A stretch of 64,000 nt of DNA. It comes from Oxyruncus cristatus. Its lineage: Eukaryota; Chordata; Aves; Passeriformes; Cotingidae. The stretch spans positions 1 to 64,000 of the forward strand of contig VXAY01002251.1 in the NCBI GenBank assembly GCA_013399855.1. Direction: 5' to 3'. Below the pieces are notes generated by a model, which had not been told where the DNA came from, searched no databases, and saw only the letters and a list, made by a program, of their open reading frames with translations. Every line of letters begins with the position of its first letter. Position 1 is the stretch's first letter. Shown in pieces: positions 60,796-64,000 of this stretch. A program made the position numbers and the translations under genes.

Positions 60796-61512
60796 TTTAT
60801 TTTATAAATTCATGTGAACAAAAATGAGGTCAGATGGACAAGATGAGGTGGGAATTAACATTTACTTACACATGGAATTTAGACTATGTGCTAGCAGATC
60901 TCTCTCCAAGGTCTTTTTTATCTCAGAATGCCACTCCCCCATATTACAGGCACTTAATAGGCAGCTGCATTTTACTTACAGTACAAAGTTTCACAAATAT
61001 AGAAGTTCATTTCCTGACCCAAAGTAAATCAGAATACTGTTTGCACATGTAACAGGGAGTTGCATCAGCAAACTGCAAAAAAAAAAATGGCAACTATACC
61101 ACTCTAATGAAAAAGTATTACTATTATATACAGTCAGTGATAACACACTAACAAAAAGTTTATACTTTGTTATTTACACTGGAGTGCAAACAGACAATAC
61201 ATCTCAGCTGCCACAGCAATAGATTTCCCTCCCCACACACACATTGCTTTCCTCGATTTCCCAGGTTTCAAACACACTGCTCCATAGTAATGGAAGCCTT
61301 TTTTCAGTTCTGTGCTTCTCATAAAAACATCACATTCACAGGTTTGGCTTCTGGGAAACTAAGGAGGAGGTAATTTTACAAACCCTACAACACCCAAACT
61401 TTAATAGGAAAGACCTGTTCTAGAACAACACAAGACAGCACCTTAGAGCAGTTTCCAAGTGGACCCACCACTTATGTACACTATGAAGTTTCCTCAGAAG
61501 TCTCCACTGCAG
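60796..61512 (-). other. MTFR2: Probable MTFR2 3' UTR with poly(A) signal at 60801-60796
   Basis: This follows the MTFR2 stop on the - strand and is AT-rich with no open frame of note. AATAAA (TTTATT on the + strand, 60796-60801) is the nearest canonical signal, about 710 bases past the stop. The boundary is inference. Confidence 0.45.

Positions 61513-64000
<2,488 letters not shown>

Overview
The window is vertebrate nuclear DNA, most likely from a bird. The evidence is intron-split genes with GT/AG junctions, AT-rich introns and two CR1-type LINE fragments of the avian/reptilian kind. I cannot name the species.

Layout: about 42 kb are the 3' two-thirds of PDE7B (cAMP-specific 3',5'-cyclic phosphodiesterase 7B) on the + strand. 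Eleven coding exons lie between 10114 and 42506. Their phases all agree, and they encode 420 residues from a split Gly codon to the stop, including the complete HD-type catalytic domain. The start codon and roughly the first 28 residues are upstream of the window; I found no exon for them in bases 1-10113. A long 3' UTR follows, with three Pumilio-type motifs and a CpG cluster near the stop codon.

At the right end, on the - strand, are the last two recognised coding exons of an MTFR1-family gene (63256-63070 and 61611-61513). Its position beside PDE7B points to MTFR2. PDE7B and MTFR2 are convergent, with about 19 kb between their stop codons. PDE7B hydrolyses cAMP in the cytosol; MTFR2 is a mitochondrial fission/respiration regulator. 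Nothing in the sequence links the two functionally.

The 47-60 kb interval has no recognised gene. It holds a 1.5-kb rearranged CR1 on the - strand (56824-58390), whose middle is replaced by a block that also occurs at 30.5 kb inside PDE7B. The most speculative item is a chain of three in-frame - strand candidate exons (46489-45466). They have good splice sites and encode a transmembrane segment, but I do not recognise the protein, so it is reported as a hypothesis. The introns are otherwise mostly featureless, apart from short tandem duplications, A-rich tracts, hairpins, a purine/G-quadruplex tract and a consensus CRE octamer.
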